From Ailanthus altissimus (taxonomy: Eukaryota > Streptophyta > Magnoliopsida > Sapindales > Simaroubaceae): DNA of 64,000 nt. Each line of letters opens with the position of its first letter. Position 1 is the first letter of the stretch. The stretch spans positions 20,511,001 through 20,575,000 of the forward strand of contig OX327706.1 of assembly GCA_946807835.1 (NCBI GenBank). The letters are read 5' to 3'. The translations under genes and the position numbers were made by a program. Under the pieces are notes generated by a model. It did not search any database. It saw only the letters and a program-made list of their open reading frames with translations, and was not told the DNA's origin. Below, in pieces: positions 46,902 through 57,500 of the stretch.

Positions 46902-47460
46902 GAGCAGCTTTGGACCAAGCCCATGCACGTGTCGTCAATCAATTGGCCATTATTGTCTGTCAACAGTACTTAATCAACTATCTTAAAAAGATATTTCTTT
47001 CTTCCTTATTCTCACAGTCCACGTGTCATCTATACTTATTTTGACCATATAATTGTTTTTAAAAAATCCAATGTGGGCCATAGGTAACCTCCACTTTGCT
47101 TTTCAATCACGTTAAAGTTCACACCATACAAGTCTTTAGATATTCTAATGGATGAGGCAATAAATGATGCTTGTTAGTGCAACGGCCATAACTTATGGAT
47201 ATCGGCTTTTGTGCGTGGCATTGCCGTTCGCCATGCCTTTAAATCTGACGCTGAAGTTTTAAGAAAAATGTGGGTTCGAAAGAATTGCAGTCGGAGTTTT
47301 GGCCAAAAGGTTTTCAGATTCTTTTATCTCTGCTTTCACATCCGACTTTGGAATCAAAGTCCTTTAATTACTGGCTAAGGTGTCGCACTGTCATCTCACT
47401 TCACGGTATCTTCTTCGTGATGTGTAATGGTAGTGTGAATTTATATACAAATTGATGTGA
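46902..47460. other. Promoter-like block with CACGTG cores (left copy)
   Basis: Contains GCACGTGTCG (about 46926) and CCACGTGTCAT (about 47021), i.e. two CACGTGTC motifs like ABRE/G-box sites, followed by a balanced-composition block that holds a 60-odd-codon frame lacking an ATG. The counterpart is at 50280-50800. No downstream gene is apparent in either copy. Confidence 0.45.
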
Positions 47461-48654
47461 ATTTAAATAAGGGGAATGTTATATTTTTAAACTCTATTTT
47501 AAAATTTTTTATTTTAAATTGATAATTGAGTGGCAACATAGTGTAAGTTATTTATTTATTTATTTATTTTTAACTATTGATTAAGAAACGCATAATAATA
47601 ATTAATTTTTAATTTAATAAAAATATAACAATTCTTGAGGAATGTATCTAAGATTTAGTCTCTTTTGACACTGTTCGTTTTTCATTAACAGCAGGAAGCA
47701 ACATGGAAAATTTATTGTAGGCCAGTTTATGTATCCTGTCAAACATGTATCCAGTTGTTTAGCACTTAAAAAAAAGGCAGATTGAGATTTGTTTTTAGGC
47801 AAAACGAAAAATTAACATGCTCAGCATGGAGATGGGCAATCATGTCCCAATCAGATGGACCCCATGTCAAAGCAACTACTACCTTGCGGCCTGCTGATTG
47901 ATACTGCTGCTGCTCTTCTTTTGCAAGGATTCTGATTTTTTTTTCCTTTTTTCTTTTTCAAGATTCTGATTTTTCAGATCAAATTTACGAGAATGTCCCA
48001 TATGGATTATCTCTGTGCATCAACTAAAAAAATCTCATTATGCATTTTAATTCATTTTGATTAACTATCAGAATCGATTATTTTTAAATTAAATATATAC
48101 GTGATTAAGTTTTTTTTTTTAATATATACAAACAAGGTGCTTCTATATTTGACATATAATAAAAATTGCTTCAAGTTTAAACTTGAAAAGACCTTTCAGC
48201 CCATAATGTAGATTCACCCGAGTATATGAAGAAGGCATTTCTTGTATATGCACATTTCTAATACTACTTTTACCTAAAATTTACATATTTTCTTTTACAT
48301 ATAAGTTAAATTTGAACAACTAGTAAATTTAAACATTTCGGAGTTAGTTTTATATAAAAAAATTGATTGATATTTGTGGTTTAAAAAGTAATTGCTAGTG
48401 CATAATACTTATGATCTTTTTCCCATAAAAATCAAGAGTAAGTATTCTTATTAAATAAATTAAGAAATCGCTGCAAAAAGAAATTTATTGATTCTCTCCC
48501 AATTAATTAGACTATAGGTGTGATGATTTACTTTATCGACGAGCTCTATAGTTTAAATCTAAAATGGCCCAATTACGTTGAAGATTCAAAAAAGAAAAAT
48601 AATAGTAGAAGCATCGACCTCCTTTATGCATGCTCCATTTAGTTGGAGGGATAT

Positions 48655-48735
48655 AACTCTGTTGGTAGAGCTTCGCTTTTGTAATTGCTATTATTATGGG
48701 TTGGATGTCTAATTGTTCAAGTGGTAATAGTATTA
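48655..48735 (+). repeat. tRNA-like SINE fragment or tRNA pseudogene
   Basis: GGGATATAACTCTGTTGGTAGAGCTTCGCTTTTG resembles the 5' half of a plant tRNA with its A box. The 3' half does not fold into an anticodon or T arm, and the B-box-like GGGTTGGATGTCT is weak. Not a functional tRNA. Confidence 0.35.
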
Positions 48736-48900
48736 TATATTAAAAAATTTATTTGGAATGACATATTAACTATTAAGTAATTGTTAAGTGATAAAATAGT
48801 ATAATAAATAATTGTTAAAATTATATTATTTTATTATTTAATAATTATTTAATATATTAATTTAAAATATCATTTCAGAAGCGTAGTGGTGCTCATAAAT
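48720..48900. mobile_element. Hairpin MITE (type 1-like)
   Basis: The left arm GAATGACATATTAACTATTA...AATAGTATAA pairs with the inward reading of the right end GAAATGATATTTTAAAT...AAATAATATAA. Imperfect hairpin in the insertion that splits the segmental duplication. Ends approximate. Confidence 0.5.
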
Positions 48901-49384
48901 TAAAGAAATTTTTTTTAATGTCCAATTTTTTTAAGCAAAAATTTATTTTAGTCCATCAGCACATGTAGAACTTTGTTAGTCAAACATTTGATTTTTTAAC
49001 TATTTTATCTCTAAAGTATTTTTGTACCTCTCTCACATGTTATTTGAAATTTTAATTAAAAACATACTTTAAAAGTAATTAAAAGGAGTTGATTTAAAGT
49101 AGTATATGTTAAAAATTGATAAATTTAGTTGAAAATAGCCAAAAAAAACAATTAAAAATTGACAAAATTCCATAAAAAATATATTTTAAAAAAAATCGAG
49201 GTCGCATCCCAGTGCCATAGCCACAGGCCCTACCTCACGGTGCGAAAAGGGCATGCAGCCCCTTCCTCGCACCCTGTCCCTAGAATTATAGGCTATGACT
49301 ATTATTTTAGTCCTCAATTTTATTATTTGTTCCGCATTAAAAATCTTTAAAGGCCCAAATATTAAGCCTATGGCATACTTCATT

Positions 49385-50194
49385 TAAACAGGGGCTCAAA
49401 TGCCCAATGCGGAGGTTAATTACTATGGGCATTCGATGGAACAGGACCAAAATCCCAGAACCTGTTCGAATAGTCATCTTGTCACTATAATTAGCTCAGG
49501 TTCTACCTAGGTTTAGGCTTAAGCGACGTAACTCAATACCTAGCCACGTACTCAATGGGCTGCAACTAGAGCGATATAAGCACCATGAGAAGACTGCCTT
49601 AGCAAATATGCCAAGCCATTTATCTGTAAGCATTCCCAAGGCTGCCTAGATTACAAAAAGTGTCAAGCAGCCTGGTCGGCTATTTTAGAAAACTTTGTAA
49701 ACCATTAAAGATATGTTAAGGTATTGATCTAAATAAGGCAAATCATTAAGTGTAACAACTTGCACCAACATTTAAGAAGAATCTCAAATTAGGAAAATAA
49801 TGTCCCCTAAGTTACGCTAGATAGACAGTTTAATTATTCATCTTCATTCATGCCGAGCAATTCGGTAATGACCCAAGTATCCATCTTTGAAACTAAAAAA
49901 AGATACAAGTGAAATGAGATTTAGACTCTAAGCACTTCATATATACAAACTCTCTATTTACATTTTTCTCCTTACGCCTTCAGACGAATAACTAATTTAA
50001 GTATCAGAAAGTCTTTTTTAAAACTATCGCTGAAGTTTTAATAAGAGTTTTCTATGTGTTTGTAAGTATAACAAGAACAAGAAGCTCGATAAGGCCAAAA
50101 ATCAAGGCCCACATAAACAAAATCTTGAATTTTAATTTTCACTTTAAACAAATTAAAAATTCGATGATTCAAAAAAGTTGTTTTTTCTCATCAA
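49385..50194 (+). repeat. Ty3-type LTR fragment
   Basis: Balanced composition against AT-rich flanks. Near the right end it has CTTACGCCTTCAGACGAATA followed by ACTAATTTAAGTATCAGAAAGTCTT (49974-50015), resembling the conserved 3' end of long plant gypsy LTRs. No primer site or coding region. It is part of the insertion into the right copy of the segmental duplication. Confidence 0.5.
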
Positions 50195-50279
50195 CATTTT
50201 TAATCATTTTCCTCAATTAAATTGCAGGTGAAAACCAATTATAGTATGATCGTATTCGGGCAACTAGCCAACTACCTAA

Positions 50280-50800
50280 TTGAGACAGGTAGCAGCTTTG
50301 GAACTGCCCATGCACGTGTCGCCAATTAATTGGCCATCATTGTTTGTCTGTCGTCAATCCAACACTACTTAACAAACTATCTTAAAAAGATATTTCTTCC
50401 TTCTTTATTCTCCTACTCCACGTGTCATATATACTTATAGAGTTGATAATTTGACCATATAATTATTTTTAAAAATCCAATACGGGCCATAGGCGACTCA
50501 ATCACATTAAAGTTGCACACCGTACGAATAAATGATGCTTTAATGCAACGGCCATAACCTATGGACATCGGCTTTTGTGCGTGGCATTGTCGTTCGCCAC
50601 GCCTTTAAGTTCGAGGCTGAAGTTTCAAGGAAAATGTGGGTTCGAAAGAATTGCAGTCGGAGCTGTGGCCAAAAGGTTTTTAGATTCTTTTATCTCTGCT
50701 TTCACGCTCGACTTTGGAATCAAAGTCCTTTAATTGCCGTAGGTGTCGTATTGTCGTCTCACTTCAAGTATCTTCTTCGTGATGTGTAATGGTAGTGTAT
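50280..50800. other. Promoter-like block with CACGTG cores (right copy)
   Basis: Same layout as 46902-47460: GCACGTGTCGCC (about 50312) and CCACGTGTCAT (about 50419), then the same frame, here open for 70 codons from a GTG (50577-50789) but still without an ATG. Both CACGTGTC motifs are kept in both copies. Confidence 0.45.
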
Positions 50801-50920
50801 TTTTTTTTTTTTTATCTTTAATGGTAGTGTGAATTTATATACAAATTGATGTGAATTTAAATAGGAGAAATGTTACAGTTTTAAACTCTATTTTAATTTT
50901 TTTTATTTTAAATATTATCG

Positions 50921-53204
50921 AAAAGTGTAATAGTGTTCTTTATATATTTAATATATACATTTTTTTTATTGCAACTGAAATAATTATCAATATCTATCAA
51001 TTTGTCAATTAGTTATTAATTTTTATAAATATATTAATTATACAATATTAATCAATAAAAAATTAATCAAATACTACATCAATTGAAATATAAAGTCCAT
51101 ATCTTGACTATATAAACACAGTATTGCTAATAACATAATGAAGTGGTTCAAATCACAATCTAAAATATTAAAATGAAAGTTAACTATTAAATTTTTATTA
51201 TTTAATAAATAATTTTTAAACAAAATTTATATTTAAACGAATGATGCAGGTGTTAAAATCTGTTTTGATAAAATTATATGTGACTTAATTAAAACATTTT
51301 AAGTGAAATTATTTGCAAACTTTATGTTTAACTTTAATTTATAGGTGGAATTACTAACATTCGCTTTATAATATTTATAGTAGTGCTATATTTATAAAAT
51401 TAATATATAAATTTTGTGTCTAAATTGATATATTAGAAATCATTGACTATCGTATATTAAATAATTATTATAATTTTTATTTTTATTAATATTATAGTTA
51501 AACAATACCGATTAATAATTAATACATTAAATATAATATTAGTTAGGATATAAAATTTATATCCTAATTGTATAAGAATAATATTATTGTATTATTTTAA
51601 TTTAAAAAAAAATGCAGTATTAGTAATGCCACCTATTAAATTATTTTAAATTTTAAATTCTTTGTATTATATATAATCTAGCTTGGAATTCAAAGCAAAT
51701 ACAGTATAAACTCACCACATCATTATCTTTGATTTATCTCGTCCTTTATTGCTTTCTTTTTCTTTATTAGTCAAATCTCGTCCACAATGAAATAAAATGA
51801 AGAACAAATGACAGGCAAATAAGGCGACACGTTTGAGTGTAATTGACCATTAATTGTCACGTAACAAAGTCTTAATATAAAAACTATCTAAGTAGTTTGG
51901 CGAAATTCCAGCCATAGACTCATACTATAAGCATTTCATATTAACAGCGTCGATTACAAAATATACTCATCAATATAATGACGTGACACGTCAATTAATC
52001 TACATGCTAATGGGACAAATATATCAAATTGAACCAAACCACGAGCTTATTAATATTTTCAAACAAAACTTGAATGACATAAGATAAATTTATCACATGA
52101 ATTGTGATTTATTTTGTAGTTTAAATAAAAAAGATACCAAAAAGTACCTATAATAAGAAACAATCAACTATTTGGTTTCTAATAAATTAGAGTGAAAAAT
52201 ATTGTATTTTATCGTAGATATTTGATATTGGCAATGAATAGAGATGATAAAATTCGGATCTGAATTTAAATTTTACTTAATTAAAATTTGAATTTAAATT
52301 TTTTATTATGAACTTGAATTTTAAATTTTTTTTGTAACGGGTTATGTCGAATCCAAGTTGAACATTTTTAAAAAAATTTTAATTTTAATAAAATTTGAAT
52401 TTTTTGAGTATTTATTTTATAAAATAATTATTAAATTACAAATTTTGTATTGTATATTTTATATTCATATTTAATATGTTCTAAAATTTATTAAATTTCA
52501 CTCTCTTAGAATTATTAAACTTTTAAATATATTATTTTGTTTCAATTTTTTAAATTAAATTTAAATTCTTAGGGTATTTATTTTAAAAAATAGTTGTTAG
52601 ATTCTTATATATTAAATTAAATTATTTTTTTTAAAAGACAAAAAAAGTAAAATCCGAGTTTCGGTCCCACAAAAATTTGGATTCGAATTTTAAAAAAAAT
52701 ATATAAATAAAAACTCAAAATTTTTCAGACCAAATTTCAAAACTGAACTCGCCAAATTTTAAATTTCTCTAATTCTCAATTCGAGCGGACCAAATTGTCA
52801 TCTAATAGTGAGCGAATTCGGAAGATTTACATATGCAAATTACAAAGTTCCCTTACTTACGGGGGGATCACTATTACAGGTGTCTGGTGTACGATACGGA
52901 CACAGTTAATGTTACATTCATGAACATCGGTACATAGTTTATATAGTTTAGAGCCGCCAAAACTATTTCACTCATTTAATCGCCAAAAGTCAACCCATAT
53001 AGTACAGATACATGATCAGATCAACCGGTCAGCATCTCCCAACAGTTTGATTCAACTATAATTATCATAGACTCTCATATACTTAGTAAAATCCCTAACT
53101 AGTCTTATCACGAAATATCGTCACGCACACAGCACATGTGGTCCGAATGATCCCCTGTCGACACCCTTCCGAAAGCACAGCCCAAAACCAAATTCTAATT
53201 AATT
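50921..53204. other. AT-rich intergenic DNA upstream of KAI2
   Basis: No gene recognised. Contains a possible MITE at about 51380-51590 whose ends (ATATAAATTTTGTGTC... and the inward right end ATATAAATTTTATATCC) are roughly inverted, and a similar AT-rich segment at about 50950-51140. The final 350 bp are the probable KAI2 promoter. Confidence 0.45.
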
Positions 53205-53210
53205 TATAAA
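53205..53210 (+). promoter_or_regulatory. Probable TATA box of KAI2
   Basis: TATAAA, 92 bp before the ATG, in a locally less AT-rich stretch. Predicts a leader of about 60 bp. Confidence 0.45.
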
Positions 53211-53296
53211 CCAACGTCTTCGTTTCACACCACAACTCAAACGTAAATACAAAACAGAAACTCCAGTGTCGGTCCAGCGAGCGAAAAGTCAAGAAA

Positions 53297-54779
53297 ATGG
53301 GAATTGTGGAAGAAGCTCACAACGTGAAGGTCTTGGGATCGGGAGAGCAGATGATAGTGTTGGCTCATGGCTTCGGCACCGATCAGTCCGTGTGGAAGCA
53401 CCTGGTGCCGCACCTCGTCGATGATTACCGCGTCGTTTTGTACGACAACATGGGCGCCGGCACCACCAACCCCGAGTACTTTGACTTCAACAGATACGCT
53501 ACGCTCGAAGGCTACGCTCTTGATTTGCTCGCTATCTTAGAAGAGCTGCAAATTGAGACGTGTATTTTCGTCGGACACTCTGTTTCCGCCATGATTGGCG
53601 CCATTGCCTCCATCTCCCGCCCTGATCTCTTCACCAAAATTGTCATGGTCTCTGGCTCTCCCAGGTAAACTCTTTGTCATTTTCAATGCAACGTTGTTTT
53701 TTTCCCCTCCATTTTTTTAACCATTGAAATTGTGCTAAGAGTTTGTTGTTTAATCTGTTTAATGGGGTATCGTTAAATTATAGATCAATCATTATCTTCA
53801 ACTACTATGACTTGTTTGTTCTAATATTTATGTGCATTATTGAGCAAAGAGCAGATTGTAGGTCCTTTTCAACTATCATTAGAAGTATATAGTTTGAGTT
53901 CGATGTAATATTTTATCTTTTTGTCAATTTGCTACTTTCTTTTTCTTATTTTTTAAATGGCAAAACGTTTCAACTTTTGTCTTACAATATAATTGTTTGA
54001 AGAAATTTAAATATTCGTCAAGGAATCAGAGGCTATTTGACAACAACAACTTAGAAAGATATATGAAGAGACTTGTTTTGGAAATTTAAGAAATCTTAGA
54101 AAGTTAATATGTAATTTGAAAGCTTGGTGATAAATTTAAGAGAATAATTTTAAATTTTAAAAGAAGTTTCCGACGAGGTAAAGATTATTTGCTTCAGTAG
54201 AAATGACAGAGAATATTTACAAAATTTATCCTTCTTAAAAATAAAAGAAGTAAGACCAAGTCTCATATGATTTTGATGGGCGATATTGTTGCTAATTAGA
54301 ACTTATCCTTTTTTATTGGATTTCTAATTGATAGATATTTGAATGATGTTGATTACTACGGAGGATTTGAGCAAGAAGACCTGGACCAGCTATTCGAAGC
54401 AATGAGGTCAAATTACAAGGCATGGTGCTCAGGGTTCGCTCCACTTGCCGTCGGTGGGGACATGGAGTTGGTGGCGGTTCAAGAATTCAGCCGAACCCTA
54501 TTCAACATGAGACCAGACATATCCTTAAGTGTGGCACAAATCATATTCCAAAGTGACATGAGGCAAATCCTAGGCCTAGTCACTGTCCCATGCCACATAA
54601 TTCAAAGTATGAAGGACTTGGCTGTGCCCGTAGTGATCTCCGAGTATCTTCATCAGCATCTCGGTGGTGAATCCATCGTTGAAGTCATGTCGTCTGATGG
54701 CCATTTGCCACAGTTGAGCTCGCCGGATATTGTAATCCCGGTGCTGCTTAGGCACATTCGTTACAATATTGCACAATGA
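53297..54779 (+). CDS. KAI2: KAI2/D14-like karrikin receptor, alpha/beta hydrolase
   Basis: Perceives karrikins and an unknown endogenous ligand, then recruits the F-box protein MAX2 so that SMAX1-type repressors are degraded; acts in nucleus and cytoplasm. Two exons, 53297-53664 and 54335-54779, split inside Arg123 (AG|A), giving 270 residues, the same as Arabidopsis KAI2 and alignable without gaps as I recall it. The fold landmarks are [23 protein letters not shown] and GHSVSAM. The catalytic triad is complete: Ser95 (TCT 53579-53581), Asp217 (GAC 54615-54617) and His246 (CAT 54702-54704). Pocket residues Phe134, Phe157, Leu218 and Ala219 are present. No sign of damage. D14, the strigolactone receptor, is the main alternative, but the N-terminus [16 protein letters not shown] is KAI2-like. 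AATAAA at about 54856 may direct polyadenylation. Confidence 0.96.
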
Positions 54780-55082
54780 TATGTGGTGTTTACGGTTTTA
54801 TTATCCCAACAATGAAAAAGGACGCGTGGGGTTTTCTTTGTCTGTGTGTGTTAATAATAATAAAGATGCTGATTAGGTTTGTCCTTCTTGTCGTCTTTGG
54901 GTTGGGGAATTTAAGGTCGCCTCGCGTACGCTCTATTGTTGTAACTCGGTTCCCTGCCGTTAAGTTCATTTGGGAGTTCGACACTTTAACCTTGTTTTTA
55001 TGTTACGTTGAATTGTATCAAGAAAGTGCAAAGAGAAAAACAAAATGTTTATGGTTGTCGAGGATGTGAGTTTTTGGGATAA

Positions 55083-55222
55083 GTAATGTTAGTTATTTTA
55101 AATTGTATTTTAAAAGTAATATATTAAATAAATATTAAGTGATTAATAATATAAAATAATTTATTATATTTAATGTTTACTTGATTTTATTTTAAGATAT
55201 AATTTGAAATTTTGACTTCGCT
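55083..55222. mobile_element. Hairpin MITE (type 1)
   Basis: AGTAATGTTAGTTATTTTAA... pairs with the inward reading of the right end, with matching blocks TTTTAAATTGTATTTTAAAA and TTTCAAATTATATCTTAAAA. The left 70 bp closely resemble an arm of the copy at 40230-40384. Confidence 0.65.
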
Positions 55223-56220
55223 TTTACTTGACTTTACTTTTAACGTTACTCATCTGTGATATGTATTGGCTGTAGGATTGATCTAGTGTTCACTATAAAT
55301 GCAAAACCACACTTTCTCTATTACATGACACAAAATGGTTATTATGCAGAAACATAATAAGATCTATGATGTGTCTTTAAATGTGATAATTATTACTTCA
55401 TTGGATTTATCTAATTAAATTTATACTCATCTGAATACCTAAAGATGATCTTCTAATTAAAATATGCAAGTTTTTGGATTATAAGTACGTGTTGAATATA
55501 AAAGAAATAGAAAGACGATAAAATTTTAAAAAAGGGATTTATTAATTTGCTTTTTTGTGAAATTCATATATATATATTTGTAGTAAATTTATATTTCATT
55601 AAAAAATTAGTTAATTAAACATTTAAAAGAGAATTTTTAGTTATTATAGTTTATTGAAAACAAAAATAATATTTATTAATTTTATTAAAGGACAAACTAA
55701 TAAATTTCATTTTAAGAACGATAAAATCAAAATAGGAGCTAAGTCCATATACAATCAATTATTTAAGTGATAAGACATGTCGAATTTCAATTAGAATCTG
55801 GATCTAAGAGGGTGAATGGGGAACCATGATATCAAAGTCAAAATTGAAAAAAGAACAATGTACGTTTAAAAGAATTTGGTTTTTTTTGCAGGCGAGCTTG
55901 TTTAACTTTTTATATTAAGTGGACCTAGCAGCTAGAACGTGTTTTCAAATGATAGAAGAGTGATTTCTTGGATCAACGCGATGGTCCCAAATCCCAATCG
56001 TACTAGGTATGGGCCTGGCCTATAAAGGCTCAAAACTTGGCTATGAATTCAATGAATTTGGGCTTACAATATTTATGAACCAGTGTCCCGTGGCCCTGGA
56101 GCTTTTACAGTTTTACTCCTCTAAATTATAAATAATAAATATAATGATGCTATTTCTGCTTCGACTTTCCAGTTTTCATTCTCTCTTATTCGGCCAAGAA
56201 TCTTTCGGCTTTACTTGCAG

Positions 56221-56324
56221 AAAGAGCAAGCATCCATAATATCAATGATGCAGATTCACTACTCAAGTTACTTAATGGCCTGAAGTTGCAGGCAGCCCGT
56301 CGTACTCATCTGCTCACTGAATAA
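56221..56324 (+). pseudogene. Orphan exon-like segment
   Basis: After a good splice acceptor (TTTACTTGCAG, ending 56220) a frame reads ERASIHNINDADSLLKLLNG then LKLQAARRTHLLTE and stops at TAA 56322-56324. The balanced codon use and amphipathic leucine-rich sequence look like a terminal exon, but no upstream exon is recognisable. I do not know the family. It may be a captured or abandoned exon, or chance. Confidence 0.35.
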
Positions 56325-57500
56325 CTCAGCTCCTTGTCCGTGCCACTTTTTATTTATTTATTTATTAAAGTCAGAATTTATTTTCCACAATTCTTTCTTG
56401 TTACAAAAGAAAGGGATCCTGCAAGTAGGAAATTACACAAATTATTAGGTTACAAGCTCCCACAAAATTTTAAGTCGATTAGTATAATTGAAAAAAAAAA
56501 TTGATCTGCTAAATGATTTATTGATGATAATGCCTTCATGAAATTTGTTTTGGGATCAAATATTCACACATGTTTTTCCTAAAAATTCAGTATAGAGAAA
56601 GAATAATATTTTATGCATTTTAATTTTTTTAAATTTCTATCCTATTCATTGAAAAATTAATTGTTATAAAATAAATGATTTTTTTTCCATTAAAAAAAGA
56701 TAATTTGTCGCGTGCAACGCATTGTTATACATTACACAATTAGTGGCAGAGTCACGAAAAGTTAACGAGGATAGAGTTACCTTAAGCTTGGTAAAAAACG
56801 AAGCCCAATACTATAAAATTATCTTAAATTGATATAAGACAGCGTTAAGTCATCTCGTTATAATTAGAAACCCACAATTTACAGAAAGAATATAAATCAT
56901 TTTAAATTTTGTTCTAACGAGAATTGAAAATTGTCCATAGGCGTACAACGGTAGATTTAGACCTCAACAAAACGGTGCGTGGGTTGACAGAGTAGGGTAA
57001 ATTGTAGTGACGATTTGTGCAAACCCAAGTACCCAATCCAAGCCAACCTTTCAAAAAAAAAAAAATAGTACCCAAACCAAGCCATTACATTTACATTAAA
57101 GAAAAAAAAAACCATCATGGTCGGGCCGGCACGTGAAAAAAATTAAATTGCAGAACGTAAATAGTAATAACAAGTATTTAAAGTAAATCCAATTACTTCT
57201 TTTAAAAAAAAAAAATCCAAAATTACCTTTCTAAGAAAAAAGTAAATTCAATTACCAATCACGTTAAGCCACTTTCACACGTGTAACACTCGGTTTCTCC
57301 AATCTCCACCATTTGAGCTCTCTCTTTATTCTCAACCCTCTTCCCCGTCGTCTCAATTCATTTTCTTCTTTTTCCCACTTTACCCTTCTCTTACTCTGAA
57401 ACCGTTGAAATAATATACAATAGAGATATAGATATAGACGCAGAAACAGATTCGCACACCGATCCGTGACATTGACGAACTCGTTCTTGTTGACTCAGCC

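Larger units (their letters stand above)
45728..47514. repeat. Left copy of a tandem segmental duplication
   Basis: Shares order and sequence with 47543-50920. Landmarks are the GTAAGTTATTTATTTA start, GCTCAGCATGGAG (46200 and 47819), GATACTGCTGCTGCTCTTC, the CTAGCCAACTA block with CACGTGTC (46870-46930) and the CGGCTTTTGTGCGTGGCATT block (47203-47222). This copy contains an 86-bp inner tandem duplication and a SINE that the other lacks. Confidence 0.85.
47543..50920. repeat. Right copy of the segmental duplication, split by an insertion
   Basis: Matches the left copy at 47543-48264 and again at about 50195-50920. The 1.93 kb between, about 48265-50194, has no counterpart in the left copy and holds repeat debris. 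A poly-T insertion plus repeat of AATGGTAGTGT (50789-50830) is specific to this copy. Confidence 0.8.
54780..57500. other. KAI2-SRFR1 intergenic region
   Basis: The first about 250 bp are the KAI2 3' untranslated region. Then come a hairpin MITE (55083-55222), AT-rich DNA and an orphan exon-like segment (56221-56324). The last 250 bp, with CT-rich tracts (57290-57380), are the probable SRFR1 promoter and leader. Confidence 0.5.

Noticed and set aside
47270..47455. Small gene in the duplicated block (also 50577-50789)
   Set aside because: The frame shared by the two copies lacks an ATG start in common and is closed at different points; no domain. Kept only as a promoter-like block.
48655..48735. 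Functional tRNA gene
   Set aside because: Only the 5' half resembles a tRNA; no anticodon stem or T arm can be formed.
53095..53292. 65-codon minus-strand frame before KAI2
   Set aside because: Lies over the KAI2 promoter and leader, no domain, no conservation evidence.
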